A stretch of 64,000 nucleotides of DNA, taken from Gavia stellata (taxonomy: Eukaryota; Chordata; Aves; Gaviiformes; Gaviidae). Positions 53,101 through 63,957 of this stretch are shown here, one piece after another. Position 1 is the stretch's first letter. Every line of letters starts with the position of its first letter. Made by a program: the position numbers and the translations under genes. The stretch covers positions 3,224,001-3,288,000 of the forward strand of contig NC_082602.1 in the NCBI RefSeq assembly GCF_030936135.1, read 5' to 3'. The notes beneath the pieces are model-generated. The model saw only the letters and a program-made list of their open reading frames with translations, had not been told where the DNA came from and ran no database searches.

Positions 53101-54700
53101 TTGGCTTTTTTCTAAAATCATGCATATCCTTAAAGTGCTTGTTCTAACATTAGCGAATCAAAATATTAAGTGCATGTGTGTTGTAGACGAAAGGGAAGAT
53201 AAAGCCATGCATCATGTACTACTTAGAACTCTGTTGCAATTAATTTTTATGCTAGCTTTAGCCTAATTTATTTAGCATGCTATGCCTGTTGTTTTATATA
53301 GGATTTCAACTAGTTCAATGACATGTTACATCTATATTCCTTTATGGAGGAAATACCACAATTGTTTGAACATCAAACACTTCAGTTAAGGTGGTATATT
53401 TGCAATATCAGAATGTTGCAGTAAATTTCTCACACTTGAAGCTAACTTTTCCATTAACTGGCACTTCAGTTGCTTCAGACTGTGCGTGTGGAAAACCGAT
53501 AGTGCTGGAGAGGGGCAGACTTTTCTTATAAAGTAGATTGAAAAGCAGAAGAATTTTGATTTCCTAACGTACATTCTTCTTGAGTATCTGAAAATAAAAA
53601 TGCATGACTTAATTTTTCTCTGTACCTTGCACGTGAAAGAAAAGTGAAAGTTGGGAAGTTTGTCATCATAAAATACCATTTTAAGAATACAAAAGTATTT
53701 TGCTGTAATGAATGCCACACTGGAATTTAGGTTGTGGGTGGGAAGCGTGCACAGTAGGAGCTTTTATTCCTACCAATGGACGTTGTTATCTTTGTGCTTG
53801 CTGACTTACTGACCCAATTGGGCACGTACGGGGAAAATGTCGCTTCTGTGCTACAGTTTTATCTATGATGTAATGGTGACTTTTGAAACAAAAGCTTGGT
53901 GGAGAGTGGCTCTATTGATTTTAAAATACCCTTGTTCATGTCAGATTGTAAGCTGAATAAATGTGGGGGTTTTTGTTATTAAAATGAGTGCTTCATTATA
54001 CTTGAACTAGGACAATGTAGCTAGGAAGGCAAAGCCATTGTTTATACTTACTGCTAAAATGGTGATAGAAAACTTTGACCATCAGAATGTGTTCCCAGAG
54101 TTTTTATTTTTTCTAGATCGGTAGTAACACCTTTGTACTAGAAGTTATTTAAATGTTTGCAGTATCTGTACTGAACTGTGTGAAATGGGAAGCTTGGCTT
54201 GCATCTCGGAATACTCTCCTCTGGTTTGAAAACACTTCAACTTGTAATGTTTCTGCTGTGTGCCATATACCCAAGAATGACTTTCCATCACAGTGCAAGA
54301 CCGGCAGCCTGATCAAAAAACCAAAGACCAACAGAAACGAGTAAGGCATTCTGCCTCCAGCCTCTTTGAATACTATAAAAAATAATTCTGCCGTGTGCAC
54401 GTGCTCTTTTAGAGGCACGAAAGCAAGTCGTTGATTCTCATGCTTCTCCTGGCATTTCAAAAGCAGAAAGTCTAAATAGAATGCTCTCGGAGATAAACGC
54501 ATTACTTAAACGTCATTCTTTCAATGGGTTGGTCAGAGTTAATCCACAGAGATGAAATATTCCCCGTGCATCTCTTCTGTTAATGCTCTTTTACAGTATG
54601 TGCTGTTTTAAGGGGGGGGGGGATTACAGCTGAGAGGTTACTGCATCCTCTCTTGTTCACGATGATGGAAAAGAATTGTCTCCTCTTTGCACCCTTTTTT
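53100..54700. other. Intergenic: UBE2D1 to TFAM
   Basis: AT-rich, no gene recognised. Contains an 11-base G run at 54612-54622 just before the TFAM CpG island. Confidence 0.75.
53956..53961 (+). promoter_or_regulatory. UBE2D1: Possible distal UBE2D1 polyadenylation signal
   Basis: AATAAA followed directly by TGTGGGGGTTTTTGTT, a strong GU-rich downstream element. It could extend the 3' UTR to about 1.7 kb. Confidence 0.35.
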
Positions 54701-54990
54701 CCCCTCCTTCAGTCCTGCTCTTTCGGCCCCGCGCGTTCCAAGCGTGCTCTGCCTTTCTCAGCTTGCGCCGAGGAGGAAAGCCGCGGAGCTGTACGGTGTT
54801 CGTTTTCGGCCACCGCTCGTCCGCTTCCGCGTGGTCCGTTTCGGTCTCTCTGTACCCCTTCCCGCCCGCCTGTGCTGCTGCGGCCTAATACAATAAACAC
54901 GGAGGAAAAACGGAGCAAGTTGCCTGCCTCTCTTACAGGCGCCGGCCCGCTGCCCGCGAGCCGTAGGCCGGTGGCGGTGGGTGCTGCGGG

Positions 54991-55010
54991 GGGCCGGGCC
55001 GGGCCGGGCC
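54991..55010. repeat. (GGGCC)4 tandem repeat
   Basis: Four perfect GGGCC units followed by GGGG, a potential G-quadruplex in the TFAM promoter. Confidence 0.9.
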
Positions 55011-55232
55011 GGGGTGTTCGACCCCCTCCCGGGGGGCGGGCGGAGGCGCCGCCGCGGGGTCACCTTGGGGCGGGCCCCTCCCGCCAAGCGGGGGCGGGGG
55101 GCGGTGCCGCCATTCCTCGTCCCGCCCCGGGCGCGCGTCACCGCCGCGGCAGCCAATCGCCTCGCCTCGCCGCGGGGGGAGGGGCCTGCGCGCGGCGGCC
55201 GCTTTCCCAGGGTGCCGTGCGGCGGCCGCGCG

Positions 55233-55252
55233 ACCCCTGCGCGCGCAGGGGT
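55233..55252. promoter_or_regulatory. TFAM: 20-bp perfect palindrome 13 bases upstream of the TFAM ATG
   Basis: ACCCCTGCGC followed by its exact reverse complement GCGCAGGGGT. It may be in the 5' UTR or the core promoter. Could act as a dimeric factor site (NRF-1-like TGCGC..GCGCA core) or as an RNA hairpin in the leader. Confidence 0.7.
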
Positions 55253-55265
55253 GGCGCGCGGAGGC

Positions 55266-55333
55266 ATGGCGGCGGCGCTGGCGCTGCTAGGCCGGGCCGC
55301 GGCCCTCGTCACCGGCGCGCAGCGGCTCCTCAG
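55266..55333 (+). CDS. TFAM: TFAM coding exon 1
   Basis: ATG in a GAGGCATGG context; 22 codons plus AG, donor GTGCGG. Encodes the start of the mitochondrial presequence. Confidence 0.92.
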
Positions 55334-58300
55334 GTGCGGGCGGGGCGGGACGGGACGGGGGGCTCCGGGACGGGGGGCGCGCCGCCTCGGCGGGCTGCGG
55401 CCTTCGGCCTCCCCCGCGCGTGCGCCGGGCGTCCCGTGAGGCCTTGCGGCGCGTCGGGGCGCTGTGGCGGTAACTGGCGGTGCCGTTGTCCGCAGGGGCT
55501 GCGGCGTCGGCGGCTCGGCGGAGAAGTGCCTCTCCAGGGGGATCAGCTCGGGTGAGCGCCCGAAGCGGCCTCTGACGGCCTATTTCCGTTTCCTGAAAGA
55601 AAACCATTCTGCCTTTAGGCAGAGCAACCCAGGTACGCGGCCTGAAGGGAACGGGGTGCGGTGGGCTTGGCTCTGCTCCTAGAAATGCGAAGGCTTAACG
55701 CCTCGGGCGGGCCCGAGGCTTCGTTTAAAGCTGCCCTCACTTCACGTAGGCACGGTGTTTTCTCTCCAGAACGTGTGATTTGAAAAGAAAACTAGAACAA
55801 ACTACTGCCTTGTGACACTAAACGTCCTGAAGCAACTCAAGTATCTTACCCTGATTTCAGGAGACCAAAACCATCCTTTTATCCGTAGCACACCACGAGT
55901 AAATTCAGCGTTGCCATACTTGCTGCCTGTACCTGGATTAGCTTAGTCTTTTATACTTGATAACGCAAAAAAGCGAACGTTTGCGTGTAGCTTTAAACGT
56001 ATTTAAAGAAAGAGCTCATCTGGGCAATACGTGTTAACAACGATTTGTGGTTTTCAGCTATTTTTAAATCTGTATGTATTTGAAGTACACTATTGTTGAT
56101 TTAACAAGCTGTGTATGATTTTCTTTTGATGCTTAGTCATTTAAAAACTACATATACTGAACTGCCTCAATGTATAAGGGAGAAAAAGTAAATGTATTTA
56201 GAGGAAAATGGTTTTCTGTGAATATGCTTAATTTATTATCAAAAACGTTATTTACAGGCAATGCGGTCACTCTTATTGTCAGAGCAGCAAAATGGAAAGC
56301 TGCGCTGGTTTTGAAATTACTGTTGAAATGAATGTTAAACTGTTTAAAGAAGTGGGGTCATATTGGGCAAGTCATGAGGTAAATTTAAGTAGGGAAAACC
56401 ATTGGATACCCTGGTTTGCTCGGTAATTCAAGAGTTCAACGGGTTGAAAAGTTGAGAACTGAACTTGCAGACCTTACTGTAGTTACGTGCCACACCAGTG
56501 TTTTCCACGTTACCAAAATTCAAATAATCTGCAAATAAATGTACTGTATCTCATATGCAAATTGAGAATTTTGGGCTTTCTTGTTCCAATAGAGGTAATG
56601 TTCAAAAACAACCTGATAATATATTTCTTTTCTTTTATCATTGGCAAAGCATCGTATTTTCCAAGGTTTTAAGATGGGTATACTTGGACTAAAAACTCCC
56701 CATCTGTCTTGTTTTTCCAGAATTCTGGAAGTCAGGTTACTGATAAGAGCTTAGTTTTGCTTTTCCACTGTTGAGATGGCTGAACTTTACGTTTGAGGTG
56801 GGAGAGAGGAAGATCTATTTTTTTCTTTTAGCGTGAAGCAGAGGGAAAGCCTGTAAAGGAGTTTTCAAGAAAATAAAAGCTTATATCCTCTTTCCACCAC
56901 CCGTGGGGTTTTTATTTGGGTTTTTTTTTAAATTATATTTCTTTCCCCCTTCACAAATTCAGGTCTGACTGGCAACCTCATCAGATGACCATAGTGCAGG
57001 GGCCAGAGTCAAAGGCAGTCAGCTGAAAACCAAAGCGGATTCAAGTCACTGTAATTTTGTTTGTGGGAGAAGGAAATTACTTTTTCTTTAACCTTCCTTC
57101 TGTTGAATAATATTGTAAATAAAGGACGTTATTTTAGTAAAGGTCAAGCATATATGCTATATCAGGTGGGTAAGATCACATTATACTTGCTTTAAAGAAT
57201 CCAGCAGACTCTTTTTGCCAAAAAACTGACAACTGGAAATTTTACTTAGAGGTTTTTTGCCAGCCCCCCTCCAAGTTTGGACCATCTTGAATTGTATAGA
57301 AAAGAATTCAACTCAAAAGAAAAAAAATCAAACTGTTGTGGAGAGGTAATAGCTGTCTGTCTTGAAATGGTGCTTCAGTTTATAACTGCATGTTTCGTTC
57401 GAGTTTGAACAAAGAACAGGGACTTTTACCCCCTGCCCAAATATTATAGTTCCCTTTAAATGCCACAGTAAGTTAGTTAGTTTTATGAAGGGAGGAAAGT
57501 ATATTTGTACAGGAAGAAGGTACTAGTGACAGCTTTCCTTGGGGAAAAAAAGATTGAAGAACCTTACTAAAGATACCATATTGATCTTTATTTTCCTGCT
57601 TTCTAATTTTAATGTACAGAAATGAGCAACATAGAGCTGGTTAAAAAAATAGCAGGTGCTTGGAAGGAGTTACCAGCATCACAGAAGCAGGTAAGTTTGT
57701 ATCTTTGCCCTGTGCACTTTGAACTCCATAGAGTCTTAGTGGTTCTTTTACTTGGTTTGGTGTCCTCTGGGGACAACAATAAAAAAGCGCGTGCGTACAA
57801 AGGTTCAGACGTAAAAACAATTCTGAAGAGAATTGGGAGCTTTGAAGTGCTCGGGGAGAGATACTTTGAGACTTCTACACGTGACCGGGGTTTTAGTATT
57901 TTTAATATCTTGCCAGAGATACAAATGAGACAGATCTTGCTCTGTGTGGCTGTAGGGCTGGGAACCAGTATCTCATTTCTTTTTGAATGGTAATTGTGTA
58001 TGTGTGCGCGTTAGTCTATAGTAACGTAAGCATTGTAAAGTTGATCTGCTTTCATATGCGTAAGTTAGGTGAAAGCTTAGTTAATTTTGATGAAAGGACC
58101 AACTTGTTTTTCTGCTGATTAGATAGTAAGCAGAGACCTAACTTAACAGGTAGCTTTCTTTAAGTTTCATCTTAACTTACTTTTTGTCATAGGTAGTGAA
58201 GTTTCTTTAAGAGTGGCAGTTTCAAGGGGTAATGTAAAACAGCTCTATGAATTGCTAATCATTGCTGAATATAAGTGCCATTTATAGCAAAGTAATGATC

Positions 58301-61300
58301 TTCTTTGATTGCAGTTAGCAATTGGAGTCAGTTAGGAAGTAATTGCAGTTTTCTAGCTGAAGTAGTATCTTTGTTGAATAGAATTGAAGTGCTCTTATAT
58401 CCCTTCTGGACTTCTGGCTCTATGTGCCTTGGTATAAAATATACCTTTTCATTTGTACTGCTGAAATGGAGAACAGGATGGTGATTTTTCAGGTCCACCT
58501 GGATGCTTGGTAGCCTGGCTCAGCTCTTCTTGGTGCCCTGGTACTAAGGCCATGATTTTATGATGCTTCTGTACCTGGTATTGACCGGCGTACGAATGTA
58601 TTCGGTGACTGCAGCACTGGTCTGCTGCAATGGGTATACACACTTTAAGAGTAATGATTTCAACCAAGCTTCAGCTTTTCCTTCTTGGATAGAAGATTGT
58701 TGCTTTGAGCTGCACCTGAAGATTTGGCCGATGTTATCAGATGAACTGAGATAATTCATGGGAGGAGCCCAGGTTTTGAATCTGAGTTCTTCTGAATGCA
58801 TTCTGTTAATCAAACGGATCTGAAATTGTGACTTTAAGAATGTTATGTTCCAAGGTAGTCTGTAGTGGTTTGTATTAGTACATTAGAAGTGTTAGCTTGT
58901 TTAACGGTCAAGTGCTTCTGACTGAAAACATCTGTTTAAGGTTGGTGATTGTTTGCATTGTAGGTTTATGAGGAAGCTAGAAAGACAGACTGGCAAAGAT
59001 ATGAAGAGCAGTTGGCTGCATATAAAGCACAGCTATCTCCAGCCCAGGCTGCGGCTTTGAAAGAAGAAAGGAGAAAACGACTGGCAAAAAGAAGATCATT
59101 CAGGGCAAAAAGAGTAGGTATTTTGAAGTTCAAGTTTCTTTTCTGTTAAGGAACCTGAAGTCTTATTTGTCTAGTATACAGAGCAGAGTTGAGGCATGTT
59201 TAGAAATATAAAAGCAACTCAGAATTAAAAAAAAAAAAACAAAAACAAACCCAACCAGAACAAAACCCCATGGATTAAAATAATAGCTGATGTTAGCGGT
59301 TATTTTAGTGGCTTTCCTGTGCTTGAAGACCAGAACTAGCACATATCTGTGTGCTTTTTTCTTCCTATTCTTAAAGCTGCCTAAGGAATGATAGGTAATA
59401 AAAAGCATTTCAACCAGCAACACTTCCTTTACTTGGGGAGACATCCAGAAATAAATAGCTTTTCACAAAGACCTTGTACCTGTTACTTCAGTGGCCCCTA
59501 CAAGGTGGTAGCTCCCTGAAATAGCCTTTTTTCCTTACTTTCTTTGGATACTGCCACTTTGCTACCTGTGTAGCGGCTGACATGTTGAATTAGGCCTGCA
59601 TAGAGGCACGTCTGTCAGTGTCCTTTATTGACTTGTTCGTACAGATCATCTTCCCTATTCCCTTTTAGCTGGTTTATATACAAATCCAGAGAGACTTGGA
59701 ACCATCTGTAAAGATACAATATTAACGGTATTGTAAAGATACAATATTAACGGTTTGTCCAGTGGCAAAATCATCTGAAGGGGTTACTTATCACTTGTTC
59801 ACTTCTGTGAATTAAACTGCTGGCGTGAAACTGCCCTAATTGGCAGAAGTGAAATTAATTTGGTTTAAAAGACCCCTACTTAGAGGAAGTTTTTAATCCA
59901 AATGATTCTGCTGATCCTTTTTAGAGTGTGGCACCACAAGGAATTTAACTGGCATACCTAATACCTAAGCAGATGTTAATTTGCAGCACCCAGGCTGCAG
60001 TGGGAGTGTCTTAGGGCTGGAGAAAACAAGAAGTGTAATTGCATCTGTAACTTGCTGTACTTTCCCTCTCTCACCATCATCCCTGTAGGCAAAGCATTCT
60101 GACAGCGGAAACCTAGTTCCGTTTCCCTGGAAAACCGCTGGTTCTGTTCCACTTTCTCACTTCCCACAAAGTTGGGTATCTGCCCTCCTCTCTGCAAGCG
60201 TACAGTATTTCACACCAGAAACCGAAGCCTTACGAAGATAATAGAAAACCTGTTGTCACAAATATCTTACTGAGTGGAATTTATTAACAGTCTTTGGTTT
60301 CTGGGAGACTTAGCTGAAGTAAGAATTGGTTTAAAATGCTTTTTTTTAATGTCTGAAAATTCAAGTTGTTAGCTTTTCTTAATTTAGTTTAGCGCTAGTC
60401 TTGACAAGCGGTGAGAGTATCTTGGCATTCAGTCCAGTTTACAGAATAAAACACCAAAAATTAATTTGAGTCTGGTTTTGGTGTAAAATGTAAAGACAAA
60501 TGTTAAGTTTAGTTTTGGAAAAACGCATGCTTGGTAGATTGAATAACTTTGCTTGTTTTTAAAGGAATTGACTGTGCTTGGAAAACCTAAAAGACCTCGT
60601 AGCGGCTTTAACATTTTTGTGTCAGAAAACTTCCAAGAAAGTGAGGGAATTTCACCTGCGGTAAGCCAGGAAAAATTGTTCTTTAAAATGGATCTATCGT
60701 GTTCAGAAAATCTGTTTTAGATTCTCTCGTTTTCAAAGAAACTGTTCAATAGGTCGGTATCTGCATTTTGCTTTGCTGAGGTTATTTCTTTTTAGGCTGC
60801 GGTGATCTGCCTATACTGCTGGTGGCATGTCCTATATAAACTGCTGTGTTGGTATACAGACTTAAAATATTTGCGCTATTTTTTGCGCTTCGTTGTGACA
60901 GACTTCATCTGTTCCTTCTGTAAGGAGAGAATTCTACTTCTCTTTGTTTTGGTGCAGAATTACATTAGTTTTTCAGATGGTTGTGGCGGTCTGCTGCCAT
61001 TTCTGTAGTAGTGGTTATTGTACCTCCTGTAGCACAGTCGATGTTACGGAACATGCACGAGTTCCTCAGTAAAGGTGCAAGTTCTGCACTGAACTGCGCT
61101 TTGGCGTGATTTAAGTTATGCTGGTGGATTACAGCTCTTGAAGCGCTGGAGACCTCCCCTGTATGCCTAATGCGTTCCTTAGCCTATGCATTTAGTCAGT
61201 AAATCAGGATGGTGGAGATGGAAAACCGAGGAACAAACTGTGTACAAGGCAGGCATCTCCAGTTAGCTGAGGACTGGTTTGACACACACAGGGGGCAAAA

Positions 61301-62984
61301 TAATCCTGAAGTGGTACAAAGTTTCCTGTGAACATGGTTAATACTTAAGGGGGCTTGGCTTAAGTTAGGGCTTGGTTTAAATGAAACCAATATGCACTGT
61401 GAGACGTAGTGACGTTGCTATAAATCAGCTCAGCTGTTCTGTCTGCCTGCTTTTGCGGCAGGCTAAGAAACTTAAACTGCTTCATGCTTATATTACCTGT
61501 AAATGTGGCTCAGATGACGCCCAGCAACTTGTTGAACTGTGTCATTTGTTATTTACCTATGTTAAGAGGGTATTAAGCTGGTGTGAATGTGCTTTTTCAC
61601 ACTGGTTTATACTTGGCTTTCACTAGTGTGGCATTCGTCTGTAACCCTCTACGGTCAGTCTGTTGTTAAAATAATCCTAACGTATTGTGTATTCTGTATC
61701 CCATAGGCAAAGCTGAAGCAATTATATGATGTGTGGCGAAAACTGTCCAGTTCTCAAAAGCAGGTACGTCAGCAGATTTTGATGAGGCTCCGATCTAATC
61801 GGAAAATGTCAAACCTGAGTAAAAATTAATAAATTCATACAAAATCTTGAGCTTGATTGCTCAAAATATAATACTGAGGAAAATCCTCTGAGATCTTATT
61901 TATGTGTCTTGAAAAAGATTGTCATTACTTTTATTCCAGTAGTGACCATTTCTTTGACAGTGTTGATGAAATGCGAGTGAGTGGGGTAGGATGGAAATTC
62001 GGTATGCCTGGAAACGGATGTGGAGTGGCATCTAGGGAGGAAGGTGGAATAATTTACAACAATTTGGGGGGTTTTTTTAGTATTATATAATATTTTTGAA
62101 TGCCAGCATAGTAATTTGCTGCTTGTGGAAAAACTTTTGACAGGTAAAAGCAACAGAAATCTATGAGTGATGTGCACACAGTAATTTATTAACTTTGATT
62201 GTCTTGGGGATAATTTTCTGCCAGCTTTCTCAGTGTATTGGAATATGAACCTGCAGATGGGTATAGGAAAATTGGAGGGGTGCTATACTGAAATCTAATC
62301 TAAACCTCCAGATTTTCAAGTATTCTGTACCTTACTGTCCTTCCTCCTGAATGTCCTCCTTCCAGATTGTTTTGAATTGTTCGAACGTGCGCTAGGTTCA
62401 TGTTTTTTCTGTAGAAAAAGAATTTGAAATAGTTCTGCAGAAATACCTATTCCCATTCCTTACATAAGCCCGCTCTCTCAAACGAGTACTCAAATAGAAA
62501 GCCTTAGCTGTTAGTAGTGATACTGAATAAACTTCCTCTTCAGGAATGGCCACCCGTTGACATAACCATAATTCAATGCTAAGGTTTTGTATTTTTGTGC
62601 AACTTTGAAGTTTTTGGAATTTTCTGGAGGCAGAAGTGAACACCTGGGACGTGCATTGCACAGGTCTTGTAGTAAGTCACCTTTGTGTCCAAGGGGAGGA
62701 TGTGACATGGCAGTTATCCTGAGAAAGCCCCTTCTGTAAACCGTTGGTACGTCGTTTTCTTCCAGCCATACCTGCAGCTTGCTGAAGATGATAAGGTTCG
62801 GTATGAGAACGAAATGAAGTCGTGGGAAGCAAAAATGGTTGAACTCGGACGTGAAGACCTGATACGTACCAGAAAGCAAAGGCCAAAAAAGAAAACTGCT
62901 GAAACTGCCAAGAAAGCTGAAACAGCCAAAGCTTCCTCACGCAAGAACAAGGCAAAATTAAAGTTGAAAAAATCAGAAGAATAA
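55266..62984 (+). CDS. TFAM: TFAM, mitochondrial transcription factor A, complete
   Basis: HMG-box protein imported into mitochondria, where it bends promoter DNA, recruits the mitochondrial RNA polymerase and packages mtDNA into nucleoids. Seven exons splice to 265 residues (human: 246). Residues 1 to about 41 form an Arg/Ala/Leu presequence without acidic residues until E32. HMG box A spans about 44-112 ([13 protein letters not shown]...). The linker, about 113-146, is Lys/Arg-rich ([12 protein letters not shown]). HMG box B starts at about 148 ([14 protein letters not shown]) and runs to about 217. The tail, about 224-265, is longer and more basic than the human tail, with repeated AETAK (residues 238-242 and 244-248) and a KLKLKKSEE end. 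The start [10 protein letters not shown] follows the CpG-island promoter. The gene is transcribed in tandem with UBE2D1, 3.0 kb from the UBE2D1 stop to the TFAM ATG. Confidence 0.97.
55496..55632 (+). CDS. TFAM: TFAM coding exon 2
   Basis: Acceptor GTCCGCAG, completes Arg23; residues to Pro68 plus one base; donor GTACGC. Holds the presequence end and the first helix of HMG box A. Intron 1 is only 162 bases. Confidence 0.94.
55633..57619 (+). other. TFAM: TFAM intron 2
   Basis: About 2.0 kb, AT-rich after the CpG island ends. No element recognised. Confidence 0.85.
57620..57690 (+). CDS. TFAM: TFAM coding exon 3
   Basis: Acceptor TGTACAG, completes Glu69 and encodes [20 protein letters not shown] to Gln92; donor GTAAGT. 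HMG box A helices 2-3. Confidence 0.96.
57691..58963 (+). other. TFAM: TFAM intron 3
   Basis: About 1.3 kb. A 123-codon open frame reads through from exon 3 into this intron but shows no similarity beyond the exon, so it is intronic read-through. Confidence 0.85.
58964..59113 (+). CDS. TFAM: TFAM coding exon 4
   Basis: Acceptor CATTGTAG, 50 codons (Val93-Arg142), phase 0 at both ends. The donor is GTAGGT. A second GT four bases on would break the frame with exon 5, so the first is chosen. Covers the end of box A and the basic linker. Confidence 0.92.
59114..60564 (+). other. TFAM: TFAM intron 4
   Basis: About 1.45 kb. Contains an A/AAAC-rich stretch near 59228-59265 and a 25-bp period tandem duplication at 59707-59755. 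Confidence 0.85.
59707..59755. repeat. 25-bp tandem duplication
   Basis: TGTAAAGATACAATATTAAC plus GGTAT is followed immediately by a second copy identical over 24 bases. The near-perfect identity suggests a recent event. Confidence 0.9.
60565..60660 (+). CDS. TFAM: TFAM coding exon 5
   Basis: Acceptor TTTTAAAG, 32 codons (Glu143-Ala174), donor GTAAGC. Start of HMG box B. Length is a multiple of three, so skipping would stay in frame, as in the known human isoform lacking this exon. Confidence 0.95.
60661..61706 (+). other. TFAM: TFAM intron 5
   Basis: About 1.05 kb, nothing recognised besides splice signals. Confidence 0.85.
61707..61763 (+). CDS. TFAM: TFAM coding exon 6
   Basis: Acceptor CCCATAG, 19 codons ([19 protein letters not shown]), donor GTACGT. 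HMG box B helix 2. Confidence 0.96.
61764..62765 (+). other. TFAM: TFAM intron 6
   Basis: About 1.0 kb, nothing recognised besides splice signals. Confidence 0.85.
62766..62984 (+). CDS. TFAM: TFAM coding exon 7
   Basis: Acceptor TTCTTCCAG, 72 codons starting [20 protein letters not shown], stop TAA at 62982-62984. End of box B and the long lysine-rich C-terminal tail. Confidence 0.96.
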   Translation, partial: PYLQLAEDDKVRYENEMKSWEAKMVELGREDLIRTRKQRPKKKTAETAKKAETAKASSRKNKAKLKLKKSEE

Positions 62985-63690
62985 AATGGTGAAGTATTTT
63001 ATATTTAATGCCCTTTGGTTGTCATGTCTTTACCCTGCTCTGTTAATGCTGCAGTCAGCATTAGCACTGAAATTTGGAAGGCCCGTAAAGGGCCCACTGG
63101 AGAAGTAGGAAAGGTGATCAGGTAAGAGAGGAGTCGGTGTCTCTCGGAACTGACTGAAAATAATCATTGCAGGTGTAGCCCGAACTGTACAACAATAACC
63201 GGTTAATCAAGCTGTGAATAGTGATACTCACTGACATCAGCAGAGCTCTCCAATAATGGCAGATAACGACTAGCTTTTATAAGATAATTTTTTATGAAAG
63301 CAAGAATATTCTACAATGTTACCATCTAAACTCTGTAAATAAGAGCTGAAATCTGAGTTCATGCTGTTGTTTTATTCCCTCCATGGTATTGGTAGCGAAA
63401 TGTTCTACATTTCAACAAAAGGCACGAGAAATGTAAAATACTAACTTTTATTTTATGCATCTGTCTTTTTGTACGTATCAATCTGTGTATACCACTCATG
63501 TTGCATTTAATTAAAGACCATATGAGTTTTGTATAAAGGTATCTTTGGACTTTTATTCCATGGTTTTGTTTGGATACATGCAAACACTTTTGCCTTCCTG
63601 TTGTCACATTTGGGACAGCCTGGAAGGAAAAGGAAATGTGTGAACTGTTAGAACTTTGATGTAATAAATACAGGTATTTTGAAGAGTTGC
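62985..63690 (+). other. TFAM: TFAM 3' untranslated region
   Basis: AT-rich region after the stop with ATTAAA at 63510-63515 and AATAAA at 63663-63668. The second is followed by a T/G-rich stretch (TTGCTTGGTTTTTGTTTTTCC) and is the stronger candidate; the first could give a shorter transcript. Confidence 0.65.
63663..63668 (+). promoter_or_regulatory. TFAM: TFAM polyadenylation signal candidate
   Basis: AATAAA with a GU/U-rich downstream element within 40 bases. About 680 bases after the stop codon. Confidence 0.6.
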
Positions 63691-63890
63691 TTGGTTTTTG
63701 TTTTTCCTGGGGTCCGTGTGTCTTAATGAAAGCCTCAGAGGTATTTGGGAGCATCTGTATTTTTAGAAGGAAGGCAAAGCTGCTTCAGTAGTTGGTGGAT
63801 TTCATCCAGCCTGCAAGAACCGCCTGACCTATGAGGCTTATTGCTTACCAGTGGGAAGTGGAAAGCCAAATAGGAGTCCCTTGTATTTTT

Positions 63891-63957
63891 TTTTTCCTTT
63901 CCCCCCCTTTCCCCCCCTTTCCCCCCCTTTCCCCCCCTTTCCCCCCCCTTTCCCTTT
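63891..63957. repeat. C7T3 decamer tandem repeat
   Basis: Units of CCCCCCCTTT repeat five times from 63901 (the last with eight C), flanked by T runs. The complementary strand is (AAAGGGGGGG)5, a strong G-quadruplex former; the C strand is an i-motif candidate. Confidence 0.95.

Larger units (their letters stand above)
54720..55560 (+). promoter_or_regulatory. TFAM: CpG island / promoter of TFAM
   Basis: CpG-dense block covering TFAM exons 1-2 and about 500 bases upstream. Visible elements are four GGGCC units at 54991-55010, a CCAAT box at 55153-55157, and a TTTCCCAGGGTGCC stretch (55203-55216) resembling the ZNF143 core. A 20-bp GC palindrome lies at 55233-55252. Human TFAM is known to be driven by NRF-1, NRF-2 and Sp1. 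Here no exact NRF-1 dodecamer was seen upstream of the ATG, only the related TGCGCGCGCA core of the palindrome. Confidence 0.8.

Noticed and set aside
54653-55555. 300-codon open frame on the plus strand over the TFAM promoter
   Set aside because: GC-driven absence of stops. It is in a different frame from the TFAM exons it overlaps and is rich in Arg, Gly, Pro and Ala without domain features.
57622-57993. 123-codon frame following TFAM exon 3
   Set aside because: Only the first 23 residues are TFAM. After the GTAAGT donor the translation is intronic and unrelated.
63901-63957. Regular repeat array that could suggest CRISPR
   Set aside because: Units are 10 bases of C and T with no unique spacers, in a vertebrate locus; it is a simple satellite.
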